A DNA stretch of 64,000 nucleotides, taken from contig CM051459.1 of the NCBI GenBank assembly GCA_028095005.1, positions 130,799,657 to 130,863,656 on the forward strand, given 5' to 3'. Under the pieces are notes generated by a model, which saw only the letters and a list, made by a program, of their open reading frames with translations, searched no databases and was not told the DNA's origin. Shown in pieces: positions 34,203-46,299 of this stretch (its first letter is position 1; the number at the start of each line of letters is the position of its first letter). Origin of the DNA: Rhynchospora pubera (lineage: Eukaryota; Streptophyta; Magnoliopsida; Poales; Cyperaceae). A program made the translations under genes and the position numbers.

Positions 34203-36150
34203 TTAGTGTAGAACCTTAGTGTGTTATTACTTTACTAGAACATCTTTTCTTTTACGTAGAATCGTGACGGTGCACGCGTTTGGAGAGAAGTTCAGAATCC
34301 TTCAGGTTGTATATATAAATTGGTTCTATATTTAATTTTGTTTGATTTGATTTTTCTACTTATTAGACTTAGTTTGCTTTGACTTATAAAGTCAGCAATA
34401 TGTGCTCAATATTTTTTTTCCCTTATATTTTTGAAGTATTGTTGCTTTCTTTGAGAATAAAAGTCAATTTTATTAATTAAATCATTCTCAATAAATCTCA
34501 CTTTGTTGAATTCTCATTATTCTTTTCTATTATAAATTAAAGTGTAAAAAATCTTATTCGTGTCAGTAAACATTAGTCTTATCCCCTGATCATTAAAAAC
34601 AAACGTTTTCAGCGGAAATCGTTTCTGTCCTCATCGATCAGCAGTTTTTATTTTTAATTTTTTATTTAATGATTTAAATAAAATAAAATCAGAAACACCT
34701 CAACTTCAAAAAACCAAATTAAACTTTAGTAAAGCAAATTTAGGGGCCTTAACAAATTATATACCAAAATGGTTTTTAGCCCATTTGGAGGGTAATTCGA
34801 AACGCATACTCTCACAGCCTTTTCTTTTTCCTTAGGATAAATTATTTTTTATTGTTACCGAAAATTTGTCACTTGTTACAAATGAGCCATTGAAGTTTTA
34901 TTTGTCTCTCATAAATTTAGAAGCTTTTAATCCGCTTCGTTAAAAAAAGATCCTCCAAAAAAAAAAAAATCTTTATATATACTAGACAAAATGTTGTCAG
35001 GCTCAAGTTTTTAACGAACTAATAATGACAAATCAAAATTAACTTTATAGAGCGACAAAGAAATACACCTATAGCTAATGCGTGACAAAATTAACTTTGT
35101 TTTCACGGAGAATAATTTTGCCAAGTTTATTTATGTGCTATTTATATTTCTTCTTCACGACAGTATGCACGAGAATCTAGCCGGCACAGTTATGATACTT
35201 TGTTTTTTTTTTTCCATTTTCCTTTTTATTTTTGTAAGAATAAGAATCAAATTTCAAACTAGTAGATAGATTTAGTCAATATAGTTTTGTACTATTCAAA
35301 AGCAAATAAAAATAGGAGACCTTTCTTTCTTGAAGAAAATGACATGCCACTGCACTGGAAGCACCAAATAACTGGTCCTTTATTCTGGAATTATATTTCT
35401 TCAATTGTGCAAATGCTAAGTTCCTGTTATCCTATAAAAACAAAGCAGGATTATCAAAAAAATAATAATAATAATAATAAAAACAAAGCAGGGCTAAGGA
35501 GAAAAGATGTCCGGACACATCTCCAACAAGTCAGAAGACTCTGTCAGAACATGTTTTCAGCCTTATCTTTTAGTTTAGATTTAGTCAATATAGAGTTGTT
35601 TCTTCCGAAATGAAAAACGCTAATTAAAACTAAAACATTTCAAAGGAAAAATTTCTTTAAATTTATATTTAAAAAAAGTTTACAAGTAGATAAGTATCAT
35701 TTTTTTCTGATGATTTATATTTATAATGTAAATGATGAGATTAGCATTTAGCACAGCGAAATTGTTTTTTTTTTGTTATGATAATTTGAGAATCACATTT
35801 TGGACCAAAAATTAAACATAAAAATGTATTCTAGTAAATTTATTTGCAAGAAATTATATCTATTAAATTTAACTCAAATAAATAAATTTATTTGCAAAAA
35901 AAATCTATTAGAACAATTTTAAATGGACTTATGAACATGTAAATGTCGATACATCTAGACAGCGATTTTGATGAGTTTATTTAAAATATTGTCTGAATTT
36001 ATTTAAAAATATAAAATACAAATAGACGCACGAAAAAATATTTAACTCTTATTTTATTCGAGATAAAATAAAACTATTCTCTTTTTTCTTTGTTCCCTCT
36101 CTCATCTTCATCAGCCTCCCAAAAATACAAGCAAGCAAAAAAAAAAAAGT
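34203..36150. other. AT-rich intergenic DNA upstream of HMG-CoA lyase
   Basis: No gene is seen. It holds A/T runs, an AAT microsatellite near 35462 and, from about 36060, a CT-rich stretch that leads into the lyase leader exon. No clear TATA box. Confidence 0.5.
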
Positions 36151-36239
36151 GCTCCTTTTGCCTTACTCACTGAGTCACTGTTCAGATCAAAACAAAGAGA
36201 CGTCTAATAATAAACAAAACAACACAACACAATTACACA

Positions 36240-36364
36240 ACCTTCTCCCTGTCGCCTCGCCTCGTCTCGTCTCGTCGGGGCTTCAGGGTTCCGACTACAG
36301 CCTTGGTCCCACAAGCAATCGCCACACGAGATCCTCCAGCTCATCAAATCCTCGTTTCCATCAG
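36240..36364 (+). other. Probable 5' UTR exon of HMG-CoA lyase
   Basis: A GC-rich stretch (cctcgcctcgtctcgtctcg) ends at a splice donor (cag|gtctcc, boundary 36364). The matching acceptor is ttgtaccag at 36710, 18 bases before the start codon. The 5' limit is not determined. Confidence 0.5.
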
Positions 36365-36727
36365 GTCTCCATTTTTTCAGGAAATTTCTTTCCTTGTTCT
36401 TTCTCCTATTTCTGAATCACTCGTAATTTAGTTTGATCAAGGCTCGACCAATCTTATCGAGGTTAAATGTTAATTTCTTATCAGATTATTGGGTCACAAT
36501 TGGAATTGAATTTGCATTTTCTAATTTGCTACTAGATAATGATTTCTAGAAGTTGTTTACAATTTGATAGTGCCTTGCTTATTATTTTGTCAATTCATAA
36601 ATTAGGACTCAATTATGTCTAAACATGATAATACAATGCAAATTTGTCCTTTTAAAGGTAATTTAATAATTCCAGTTGATGTATTCATGATTTCTGAAAA
36701 TTTGTACCAGGTTAAATATTTGTGGTG

Positions 36728-39700
36728 ATGCTGGCAAGAAAAGTGTTGTGTGACCACACCTCGTACACGGTTCTTCTATCCCATAGGCTCTCTTCTCTTC
36801 CTCTTGCTTCCCTCTCGGCTGCCATGTCAAGCATTGAAGAGCCGAAATTTGGGGTAGAGAGAAGGATTCATGAGTTTAATAATGACATGGGAAGTGACAA
36901 CAGCGATGGACGATGCAGTTCATCTAACAGTTTCAGGTGAGTATTATTATATACACTTCAAGTAATGACACTCAACTATTCTTTTAATTTTGTTTGAGAA
37001 TTGAAGGAACTTGGGAAATGGATACCTTTGTTTGCTGAATGTTTTTCATTCTGTAAACATTATATTGTTTTCATAGAAGGATACCTATTTTCACCCTACA
37101 GTCAATATGGCTGCAGTCATGAGAAAGCTCAAGATAGTTCATATCCTCCAAAAATATTAGAATTATGCTGCATTCTTAACAAGGGGATTTTTTATGTTCT
37201 TTGGCAAATGTGAGATATTTCTCCATAAACTATGACTGTAGAAAGGTAATTTGGTAACTTGTTGGAAAATTTATTTTCTTCATGCTTCAATTGCTTGCTT
37301 ATTTCTTTTTTTTTTTTTAATTTTATTCACTCATTCTTCTTATAGGGACAACTATCCATGGAGAAGAATGCCCCATGAAGGGCTGCGCTCAAAGTCATTT
37401 TGTAGGACCCTCACCTTTGAAAGGAATCAAAGGAATAATGCTGTGTGTGGTTTATTAGACATGCGAAGTCGCTCCTACTCTTCATCTTGCACCGACCAAG
37501 AAAGAGCCGATTTTTCAAAACAGGTGCTGAGAGACATTTTCCGGACCTTGACTTTTTTTGCAGTGTACTTATCTCTAGTGTTATCATTTTTGACCTAGTT
37601 AATTGTTCTTAACGACGGTGACAGTGATGACTTTTCTATAATACAATACTGTTAGATACCATTGGTGCTGGGTACTTGCGAAATCAACACCATTTGACAT
37701 TTAGGACTCATGGTTCTGACTGAAAATGTCAAAACTTTAAATGATGGAAAGAAAAAGAAACTAATTCATTAGGAAATTACCCCAAACAACCCAAACTTCG
37801 GGGGTCCTTTATTATTTCTCCTTTTTTTTTCTTGCGGAGAAAGGACCTTACAAAACTATGTGTCAGGTTCTATTGATTTTATTTTAATAGAAAACTATCC
37901 ATTCTTTTCTAAAATAATTGTAAGATGGCAGACTAATACACGGTATAACAGTTCTATAGAGCACTCCCAAAATATGTTAAGATAGTAGAAGTGGGGCCAA
38001 GAGATGGGTTGCAAAATGAAAAAGGCATCATACCGACATCTGTCAAGATAGAGCTAATTAAAAAGTTGGTTTCTTCTGGATTATCAGTTATAGAGGCAAC
38101 AAGTTTCGTCTCTCCTAAGTGGGTCCCACAGGTAAGAACTCAGTGGCCTGTACCTTTTTTCTAGCAATCAAATCCTGTAATGTTGTGTTGTGTTTAATTG
38201 CCCATTCAATAAATTGAGGATAATATTTTGTCGCTGTTGCATAATTGGACAATTTACACTGCGAGATTGGGAATACTGAATTTGCATTTCATTGTAAATT
38301 TTATATCTGAGATTAATACTCAAGTTCAGATTCCACTAGCAGTCAATTCCTATAATGCTGTGTGTTGTGTCTAATTGCATATTCAGTAAATCAAGGAATC
38401 TCATAGGCTTTACCGCTTTACATAATTAGGCAATTTACATTGTGAGATTGGCGATACTGAAATTGTATTTCATTGTAAATTTTATAACATAAATTAGGAG
38501 GTGGGCTAAAGTGCCATTGATGGCAATGCCATAGATGTCTTTTTTGAGTCATTTTTTTAAGATCTGAAATTCAATCAGTCAATACAAACCGTTCAAATTG
38601 GTCACCATATTGAAATACCATTGGAGACCAAATTTTACATTTTTTTGAATTTTTTTTGCTATTTATTTTGATATGTTCAAATTGGAGGGTCTGAAATACT
38701 TCAATTATAACGTTTTTAAAAATATCATAATAAATAACAGAAAAATTCGAAAAAATGTAAAATTTGGTCTCCAAGGGTATTTTAATATGGTGAATAACTT
38801 GAACGGTTCAGATTGAGCATTTGAATTTTGGATCTCGAAAAACAACTCTATGGCACGGGACCCTCTGTGCCATTCTCCATAAATTAGTACTTAAGTTTAG
38901 AGTTAATTGGGTTTGGTAGATATTCTTATAAAATTTGTAACACCAGTCTGTAATTGATGATTTCTTTTGTAATTACAGCTTGGTGACGCTAAAGATGTCA
39001 TGGCAGCAATACAAAATGTGGACGGTGTCAATTTTCCTGTTCTGACCCCAAACCTCAAAGTAAATCTTATCAACAGTAATTTCTCTATTTTCACCTAGTA
39101 CACTTGATTTGTTCTTTCATCTTTAATTTTCCTACAGTATTTTACAAACAATTGTGGAGCTATATTCTAAATATCTAAGGTTTTAGGTCAATTTACCCTA
39201 ATGAGAAGTAGAACTCTCTATTACATTACTGTTGGAAGTATTTAAATTTCCTTTCCTTAATATTTTGTTTTATATTCTGTTTACTTTATGATTATTTAGC
39301 ATACTGGTTGACTGATACTCATACTAGCATTCTAAACTGGACTTTACAAAGATTTGTTAATGTTTCTCAACAGTTATTGGTTGGTTCCATTAGGGATTTG
39401 AGGCTGCATTGGCATCAGGTGCCAAAGAGGTTGCAGTATTTGCTGCAGCTTCTGAGTCATTTTCTCGGTCAAACATAAATTGCACCATTGAAGAGAGTCT
39501 TCAGCGGTATCGAGATGTTGCCCTTGCTGCTCAATGGCATGAAATTCCTGTTCGTGGGTAATAGAGAAATCTCTCTATTTCTCCCCTCTTCTCTCTTCTT
39601 CCCTCTCTAACATACACAGTTGCCTCATCTTTTCATGGGTCTGTGTGTGTGTGTGTGTGTGTAGTGGGCGGGTGGGGTGGGTTTTTTTAAGTCTATGTAG

Positions 39701-42271
39701 CACAAACCCTTCTAGGATCAGGCTGGGTCTGACATGACACTGATATTTGCGTCCCTATAAAAACCAAACAGAAAATGATTTGTTAGGTCCTATGTCCTCT
39801 TGTGCACGTCATGTTGGACACTTGAAATCGCATTGGTGCTTCATAGGTTGCAGTTAACACCATAGGTTTCAGAAGAGACTTTCAGATAATATCTTCTGTC
39901 ATAGTAGTGTAAAGGAGCATCTTGTTGGTGTTTACAATGCTGTAATACCTGGAGTGAGCTTTACTGCTTACCAAGTCGAAAAAAAATTGCTGAATAAGAT
40001 ATGCATTAGTCAATTTTTTGTGAACTTAACCATGTTTCCATTTCACACAGAAATAACCAGAAAGTTACTTTAAAAAACAATATGCTGTCTAGTTTGGAAA
40101 AAGCCACAAATAACAGTTCAAGAAAAGAAAGCTATTTCAACTAGGCAGTTCCTAATAGTATGGCACAAGACAAAATGCAGCGGAGATAAAGTTGTTTTGC
40201 TATGTTAGGTATGTATCCTGCGTCGTCGGTTGTCCGGTAGAAGGGCCTGTACCTCCTTCAAAGGTGGCTTATGTGGCGAAAGAGCTTCATGAGATGGGTT
40301 GCTTTGAGATTTCTCTTGGTGACACCATTGGTGTTGGAACTCCTGGTATGGATACTGCTTGTTTAATTCAAGTTCCTTTTCAGTCAAAAGTAACTGTTTT
40401 TTTTTTCCCTTAATAATGCTTGGCCATGTGAATGGCACAAGACAGTGAGTCCATGTCCTCATAGGTGCTTCCTGATTACATGATAGATCCCAGCTTTCTT
40501 GTTTGCATTGTTTCATCCCTGGCAAATCTTAAAATAGACGAAAGACAGGGTTTTATTGGGTGAAGTCTGACTACCTGAGAGGGCCAAACTCCCAGGCAGT
40601 GCTTATCCATGCATCATTATTTTACTGAAAAATGAACTGCGAATTAGAATCGATTTTTATATTTTCTTAATTATATCATTGCTGGATTTTTATAGCATAC
40701 TAACATGTAATGCTATTTTTATTTAAAATTGTGTATATTATAGAAATGTAACAAGGTAGATATAAAAATAGTTTAATTGTGCTATATTCAAAATCATTGC
40801 TGGATGACTTAGAGCATTAACAAGACTGCATAATGGCAAAGCAACAATTTATGTTTATATCACAAATGGCAGTCACTAATTTAATATTTGTGTGTGTGTG
40901 TTTTGTCTTGTGGGAACAGGCACGGTGGTTGCAATGCTGGAGGCTGTGATGGCTGTGGTGCCATTAGAGAAATTGGCAGTGCATTTTCATGACACCTATG
41001 GCCAGTCTCTTTCCAATATTCTCATCTCTCTCCAGGTGCAATAAGCTCTTATGAACTTTTTTGATCTAGCTGTCCTTGTCAGTAACTTTTTACCAACTTA
41101 CCAGCTCCATGTTCTTGTGTACCTGATGTTGCTAAGTTCCTTGTTGCATACAGTAGTTTTGGTTACACATTTGTGTTGGCATTGGCCTACTAGTTTCTTT
41201 AGGACCGTACCTGGTCACCCTTATATAATAAACTGATAATAATGATAACCCTATTGGCGTGGTAGTAGAGTCACTAAAAGGGGGTGCAGTAAAGTATGGA
41301 GAGATGATCTAAAAGTCTAAGCCTTTTGTCCCAAACAAGTTGGGGTAGGCTAGAAATGGCACCCCGACCCTGGTCATTTCTTGTATTTATGGCTGAGTTT
41401 TTATGCTGGCTTGCCAAGCCTATCGCAAGCATGCGGGCTTGAACCTGGACCTCTTAGAAGAGAGCCAAGTGCTCTTACCACCTGAGCTACTAGACCACAT
41501 GCTATGGAGAGATGATAATCATTTTAAAAGAGGCCTTACTGAAATATGGAAAGTAACCATACTATAGCAGCCAAATGAGTGATCCTATCATCAACAGGAG
41601 CTATTTAAATCATTTAGCAGTGATGGATATCTTCTCATTTATATAACTTTTCAGTATGCACATTGTTTAGTTTCATGCATACATTACGTGTAACTACTAA
41701 CACATTTGTAAACATATTATCATGTCCAAGACAAACAATTTGTTCGATCAAAAGTTAAATCAAATCAAAATTTTCCTAGTCTACTAAAACCTATTTCATT
41801 CCAACCTAGTCCCAAATCCTAGTGCTGCATTGGGCCATGAATGGGTTTTCAGGCCCTCTGCCTACTTGTATGCCCAATGTTCCTGCTTCAATTAGTAAAT
41901 TATCCAGTTGCAAATATTTTTCTAGCCAGCTATAATGACACCTGCAACAAAATTATGCAAGCAAAGTGATATCTTGACTCATGACATGGTTCAACTATCT
42001 AATTTGAATATTGTTTAAACAGATGGGCATTAATGTAGTGGACTCTTCAGTGGCTGGCCTGGGTGGGTGCCCGTATGCAAAGGGTGCCTCAGGGAATGTC
42101 GCGACTGAGGATGTGGTGTACATGCTGAACGGATTAGGGATCAAAACCAATGTTGATTTGGAGAAGCTGATGGCAGCTGGTGAGTTCATCTGCGGGCACC
42201 TGGGACGACAGTCAGGGTCAAAGGCAGCTGTTGCTTTGAGCAGGAAAGCTGTTGCCGCCTCAAAAATGTGA
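36728..42271 (+). CDS. HMGCL: Hydroxymethylglutaryl-CoA lyase, 437 aa, 8 coding exons
   Basis: Coding exons 36728-36936, 37346-37523, 37952-38131, 38979-39059, 39394-39557, 40209-40345, 40920-41035 and 42023-42271 join in frame with GT-AG introns. The enzyme splits HMG-CoA into acetyl-CoA and acetoacetate, the last step of leucine breakdown, normally in mitochondria. Motifs: VEVGPRDGLQNEK with catalytic Arg146-Asp147, ATSFVSPKW, RGYVSCVVGCPVEGP, metal-binding HFHDTYG (His338, His340), and the signature GLGGCPYAKGASGN with catalytic Cys371. The first 32 residues are Arg/Leu/Ser-rich and acidic-poor, like a mitochondrial presequence; Met33 (MSSIEEP) matches the N-terminus I recall for the Arabidopsis enzyme, so a shorter form may exist. 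A plant-specific linker of about 95 residues precedes the TIM barrel. The gene looks functional despite two intronic transposons. Confidence 0.96.
38163..38497. repeat. Tandem duplication in lyase intron 3, period about 176 bp
   Basis: agcaatcaaatcctgtaatg at 38164 and agcagtcaattcctataatg at 38340 begin two copies, both running through attcataattgcgagattgg-like text to catttcattgtaaattttat. The second copy is interrupted near its end by the 380-bp hairpin MITE; its continuation (ttagtacttaagtttag) follows the insertion at about 38884. Confidence 0.8.
38498..38877. mobile_element. Mutator-like hairpin MITE, 380 bp
   Basis: A perfect 10-bp direct repeat CATAAATTAG flanks it (38488-38497 and 38878-38887), the size typical of Mutator-like elements. 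The ends (gaggtgggctaaagtgccat; atggcacgggaccctctgtg region) are imperfect inverted copies, and two arms of about 110 bp (about 38565-38675 and 38735-38850) are near reverse complements. It lies in HMG-CoA lyase intron 3 and has no coding capacity. Confidence 0.85.
39641..39663. repeat. (TG)n microsatellite in lyase intron 5
   Basis: About eleven TG units followed by a G-rich stretch. A shorter TG run lies at 40889-40900 just before exon 7. Confidence 0.9.
41309..41502 (-). mobile_element. tRNA-derived SINE sharing its 3' tail with the RTE LINE
   Basis: Flanked by a perfect 14-bp direct repeat TATGGAGAGATGAT (41295-41308 and 41503-41516). Read on the minus strand, the 5' head is tRNA-like: A box TAGCTCAGGTGG (41489-41478) and B box GGTTCAAGCCC (41445-41435), the right spacing for RNA polymerase III. 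The 3' end ctagcctaccccaacttgtt plus tgggacaaaaggctta differs at only three positions from the 3' end of the LINE at 30231-30266. This shared tail lets LINE enzymes copy the SINE. It lies in the last intron of HMG-CoA lyase, antisense to it. The (TTG)n tail itself is absent. Confidence 0.9.
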
Positions 42272-42956
42272 TTGGGATTTATATAACAATGAATCTGCTG
42301 TAATGCCATGAGATTGCAAGCTGGAGAATGAAATTCTCCCTTGGTACGTGTATAAACAACATATTGTACTTACAGGAAGAGGACATTATTCAAAGCATGA
42401 ATAATTATGAGGAGTGAATATTTCCGTTGGGGTATACATTTGCCAGTTTCAATAACTGGAGTGTTTATTTGACGTGACGTGAATGCACGCAATTTTGAAA
42501 GGTACGATCTTTGTGGTGTCAAAACTGCGAGCCACCGCTCGCTTAATACCATCCGTATTTTTCCAACACAAAATTAACTAGACGACAGAATAACCTCCTT
42601 CATACTCATCCGCATTTTCCTAACAAAGAAAAAGAATCAACTACGCGACAAAATGTTACGCTGTTATATCGTTGTTTTGATAATTTCCGCAAGAAAGCCG
42701 TTCAAATTTGCACATGGCAGGCAAGAAATAGCAATGCACGGTGAAACGCACATGCATTGTGATTTCGTTCTTCGGTAATTAGATTATCAGCAAATCACAT
42801 AAAGGGCACAAAAAGAAGCTAACAACATTTTAGAAACACAAGATCAACACACAGAAGAACAGCCAACAAAGAGACATTAAAGAGGAGACATCCAGATCAA
42901 ACACAACAATGTTTTAAGATCCCCACATATAATTCCATTTTTCACTTTCTTTTTCT
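42272..42956. other. 3' UTRs and spacer between convergent HMG-CoA lyase and UBA genes
   Basis: About 0.7 kb separates the stop codons. No additional ORF or RNA gene is seen. Confidence 0.7.
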
Positions 42957-44939
42957 TTATTCCAAGAAACTATCCCCAGTTCTACAAGGAGGTGACATGA
43001 CAAACTTCCTAGATGCCCCGAGTATATCCTCCCCTGAAAATGGAGACGTCCACTCATTGAACCGCGGCTCGTTACCAGTACTGTCCTGTAACCCTGACAT
43101 GTATGGCCCGCCCCCTCCGGTATTTATGTTGACTCTACTGCCATTTCTGACCATATTGCCAGCACCACCCATGAACATGGTTGACCAGGTATTAGACAGC
43201 CGTTTACTGCCTATACTGTTATTGCTTGAGGAATTCAACAAGGCCGTGTCAAGGCTCCAGTCTATAGAGGTATAATCACAAGCATAACCACCCGTACCAC
43301 TACCCCATTCATTCTGTTGAGTACTATTAAGGGATCGGGACGACCCCAAACCGGTAAACAAACCTAATGAGCTAGGGGAATTTAAAGATGACCCATTACT
43401 CCATGAAGTGGTTACAGGCACGTCTAGATGGGACCGGTTCACAAATTGATGCAAACTGGCATTACCATTGGCCGAGCCATTATTGCTCACATGACCTAGA
43501 CCAGGTATGCTCTGACCTAGTTCCCGGTTGTACATCTTAGACTCTACCAAACCTGGAATAGAACCATTCGAATGGCCTAACCCTGGACTAGTTGATGGGA
43601 TATTCTGTTTACCAGGGTTAATTGTCTGAGGCCTCTGCATGACGACAACAGGTTCTCTTATTGGATGTACTTGTCCTGCTCCTATAGGGAAGGCACCACC
43701 CTTCATTACACCACTGGATACTGGATAGTGTTGTTCAGGTTTCAACTGCGGAGCTGAAACATGCATATGGGAAGCTGAAGCTGGGTATGAATTCGGGTTA
43801 CCAGGTCCAACTGGCCATCTCTTCTCGGTACTTGCATGCTGCTGTTGCTTCAATCGGTAGTCTGGCAAAACTGGTTTTACAGGCGGCCTATCAAGTGGCT
43901 GTACCAAGCTCTTCATAGGCTCCTGAGGTCTTGTATAATTAAAATCCCTGTCCAATTTTCTCTGTTGTTGCAATGGGGGTTGTACAGAACCTACTACCTT
44001 TGTTTGAACTGGCTGCCTCTGATTGGCTAACATCGGCAGGGCTATCTCTTCGGGTTTGGGAGGCACAGGAGGCGGTGTCTTTGGCTGCGTTGCTGCTGCC
44101 AAAGCTGCTGCCTCTTGTTTCTGGGTCTTCAAATTCTCCTCTGCTTTGCTTAAATCCCCTTCACAAGCCACCACAGCTCTTTCAACCTCTTGTTTAGTAC
44201 ACTTATACCGCTTCTCCAATTCAACTATTTTTGCCAACTCATCAGTTATATCTATTTTTAGACCAACCCCACAATGCAAGTCAGGGGCAGAACCCTCTGG
44301 CTGACGGCTATCCTCACCTCCTTCAAACAACCAGGCCACCGACTCCTCAACTCTGCCTTCATTCTGAATCAAGGCCATTGTTGCTTGTTCTTGTGAGAAT
44401 CCCATGGCCACAAGCTGCTGAGAAAGGGACTCCAATTTGCGTGACATTAAATAGCCACTACACTTTTCATGCAATTCCTGAGCCCGCCTCTCACGTTGGC
44501 GCTGGTGCTTCTTCTCATTCTTTTGGCGGATCTTTTCACGCTTTTCATTATCACAACCTGGCACTGAATCATTCCGAGAATGACTCGATGGACCTGAACC
44601 ATTACTGCTTGCTTTTGGTACGGTGTCCTCCGACTCACCAGAACAGCTGTCATGGTTAGAGGCTGAATCAAAGTCACCATGGGAGGTTGGTGAGTGGTCA
44701 TCGGGATCATCCACAGACCGAAACTTCACTGGGTTGAGGAGGAGGGTGGTTGGATCGGCTGGGTCAAGAGAATGAAAGGTCCCCGAAATAGGGTTATAAG
44801 CACTCGGAAGAGTGCCAGATCCACCCCCATTGGATAATGCAGGTTTTTGCATTGACTTCTGAGTGTTTTGGTCTTTTGTTAGTTTGTTGGAGGTTGAGGT
44901 GGTTTTTTCCTTGGACTTGGATTTTGGTGCTGGAGACAT
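42957..44939 (-). CDS. UBA-domain protein, 660 aa, single coding exon
   Basis: The start MSPAPKSKSK at 44939 is chosen because a splice acceptor (ttattacag, exon from 44979) lies 40 bases upstream; the longer in-frame reading to 45173 would be intron. Residues about 131-160 are a highly charged Lys/Arg/Glu/Gln coiled coil (EKIRQKNEKKHQRQRERR). A UBA domain follows at 170-208 with the MGF hallmark (LVAMGFSQEQATMALIQNEG), then a second UBA/CUE-like helix bundle at 231-270. The C-terminal half is disordered, Pro/Gln/Asn/Ser-rich with repeated SIPGL and GLGHSNG-type words. UBA domains bind ubiquitin; the family (plant UBA/TS-N proteins) has no assigned biochemical role that I can state. The long coding exon is intact. 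Confidence 0.9.
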   Translation of the reverse strand: MSPAPKSKSKEKTTSTSNKLTKDQNTQKSMQKPALSNGGGSGTLPSAYNPISGTFHSLDPADPTTLLLNPVKFRSVDDPDDHSPTSHGDFDSASNHDSCSGESEDTVPKASSNGSGPSSHSRNDSVPGCDNEKREKIRQKNEKKHQRQRERRAQELHEKCSGYLMSRKLESLSQQLVAMGFSQEQATMALIQNEGRVEESVAWLFEGGEDSRQPEGSAPDLHCGVGLKIDITDELAKIVELEKRYKCTKQEVERAVVACEGDLSKAEENLKTQKQEAAALAAATQPKTPPPVPPKPEEIALPMLANQRQPVQTKVVGSVQPPLQQQRKLDRDFNYTRPQEPMKSLVQPLDRPPVKPVLPDYRLKQQQHASTEKRWPVGPGNPNSYPASASHMHVSAPQLKPEQHYPVSSGVMKGGAFPIGAGQVHPIREPVVVMQRPQTINPGKQNIPSTSPGLGHSNGSIPGLVESKMYNRELGQSIPGLGHVSNNGSANGNASLHQFVNRSHLDVPVTTSWSNGSSLNSPSSLGLFTGLGSSRSLNSTQQNEWGSGTGGYACDYTSIDWSLDTALLNSSSNNSIGSKRLSNTWSTMFMGGAGNMVRNGSRVNINTGGGGPYMSGLQDSTGNEPRFNEWTSPFSGEDILGASRKFVMSPPCRTGDSFLE

Positions 44940-44978
44940 TTGGAGAAGGGTTTTACTGTATAGTGATCTGAGAATTGG

Positions 44979-46090
44979 ACTGTAATAAACAAAAACCCCA
45001 TGTAAATAATAATAGGAATTATGGTGTTTAATTAAAAGAAGAGAAATCCATACAAATTGACAAGACAATATACCAAACAAACATGATGCTAAAAGGAGAC
45101 AAAACCAGCTTTGACGAGAAAGCAAAGTAAAATAAAATTTATCATACAATAAAAAAATGCAGAATTCCAGCAAGACACTCCATTTTGGTCATGCAAGATA
45201 AATGGTTAAACAGACATACAATTCACTTGACTTGTTCACAATGATCTCTACAAAAATAGAATATCAAGGCAAAAATTTTCATCATGGAGGCAGAAATTCA
45301 GTTAATGAAGGCATCCCAAGAACAAAGATGGTTTTATAGACACCAATTTCATTCATTTTTAAACTTAGATGTCAAGAAATACAATAAACAAAATCAAGAA
45401 CTGTTACATACGTATTAATAATGATCTTCATATATAAATTACAGGGCACAAGCATTCAGAATTTGGAACATTGTTCAAATGAAAAAAATTGCACAATCCA
45501 AAGATTAGTAGCCTAACAATTGAGGTGCTGATATAACAACCAGAAAAAAAGAAAAATTATGGGCTTATTTTTTAATCAAAATACTAGACACTTAAACTCA
45601 ACCATCAGTTACCGATGCAATTCAATATAGAGCAATTACCAAGAAAAAAACCCCACATTGAACATTTTTCAGACGGAAATGGAACTAAAACAAAATTTCT
45701 TGGTAACACATATTTGCATCCCTCCGCTAAGCTAAAATACAGCAATCAGCTAAAATGTCACTAGAAAATCAATTCCAATACCAAACTAACGAAATTCGAA
45801 CCCAATCCCGAAACCCCAATTCGAAACCCTAGAAACAAGAAACCTACCCAAATCCGAAAAATAAAACCAATTCGACATCACCCCGACATAAACCCTATGG
45901 AATCGATCCCAATCACAAACTCCAGTGAAATCTCCCCATAGATCCGACCAAACACCCAAAATACAAAAAACCCACCACGAAATCTCAAATCTGAGGCCGC
46001 AATCGGATGAAATGCAAGAAATCAAAACTTGAAAGGCACGAAAAAGGAAGTACCTAATCGGATATGCGAGCTGCGCGGATCTCTAGCGTT
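44979..46090 (-). other. 5' UTR intron and leader of the UBA gene
   Basis: A donor ttag|gtactt (exon end about 46055) and the acceptor before 44979 define a leader intron of about 1.07 kb. The sequence around 46060-46190 on the minus strand is the untranslated first exon, CT- and GC-rich. Confidence 0.7.
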
Positions 46091-46206
46091 CCCTTTTTCT
46101 CTCTCTTGCGACTCGTGTTCTTCTAAATCGTTCTCTCGTTTCCGACGGACGTGAGGCGATTATTCAATTTCGATTTGAGAAAAGAGTTGGCGTCCGGCCT
46201 TTCTTT

Positions 46207-46217
46207 GTTATAAATAG
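46207..46217 (-). promoter_or_regulatory. TATA-like box of the UBA gene
   Basis: On the minus strand CTATTTATAAC lies about 20-60 bases upstream of the likely first exon. Position and orientation fit a core promoter. Confidence 0.5.
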
Positions 46218-46299
46218 GGATTGAGCTCACGAGTAAAATGACATCTGAACACGGTTTACTATTTTTTGGGCCCCACGAAATGCCTTAGCCCACTTGCAG

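Noticed and set aside
41433..41502. Possible tRNA gene on the minus strand
   Set aside because: The A and B boxes belong to a SINE head: target duplications, the LINE-like tail and the lack of a full cloverleaf show this.
44940..45173. N-terminal extension of the UBA protein
   Set aside because: The region reads through a splice acceptor into the leader intron; MSPAPKSK is the natural start.
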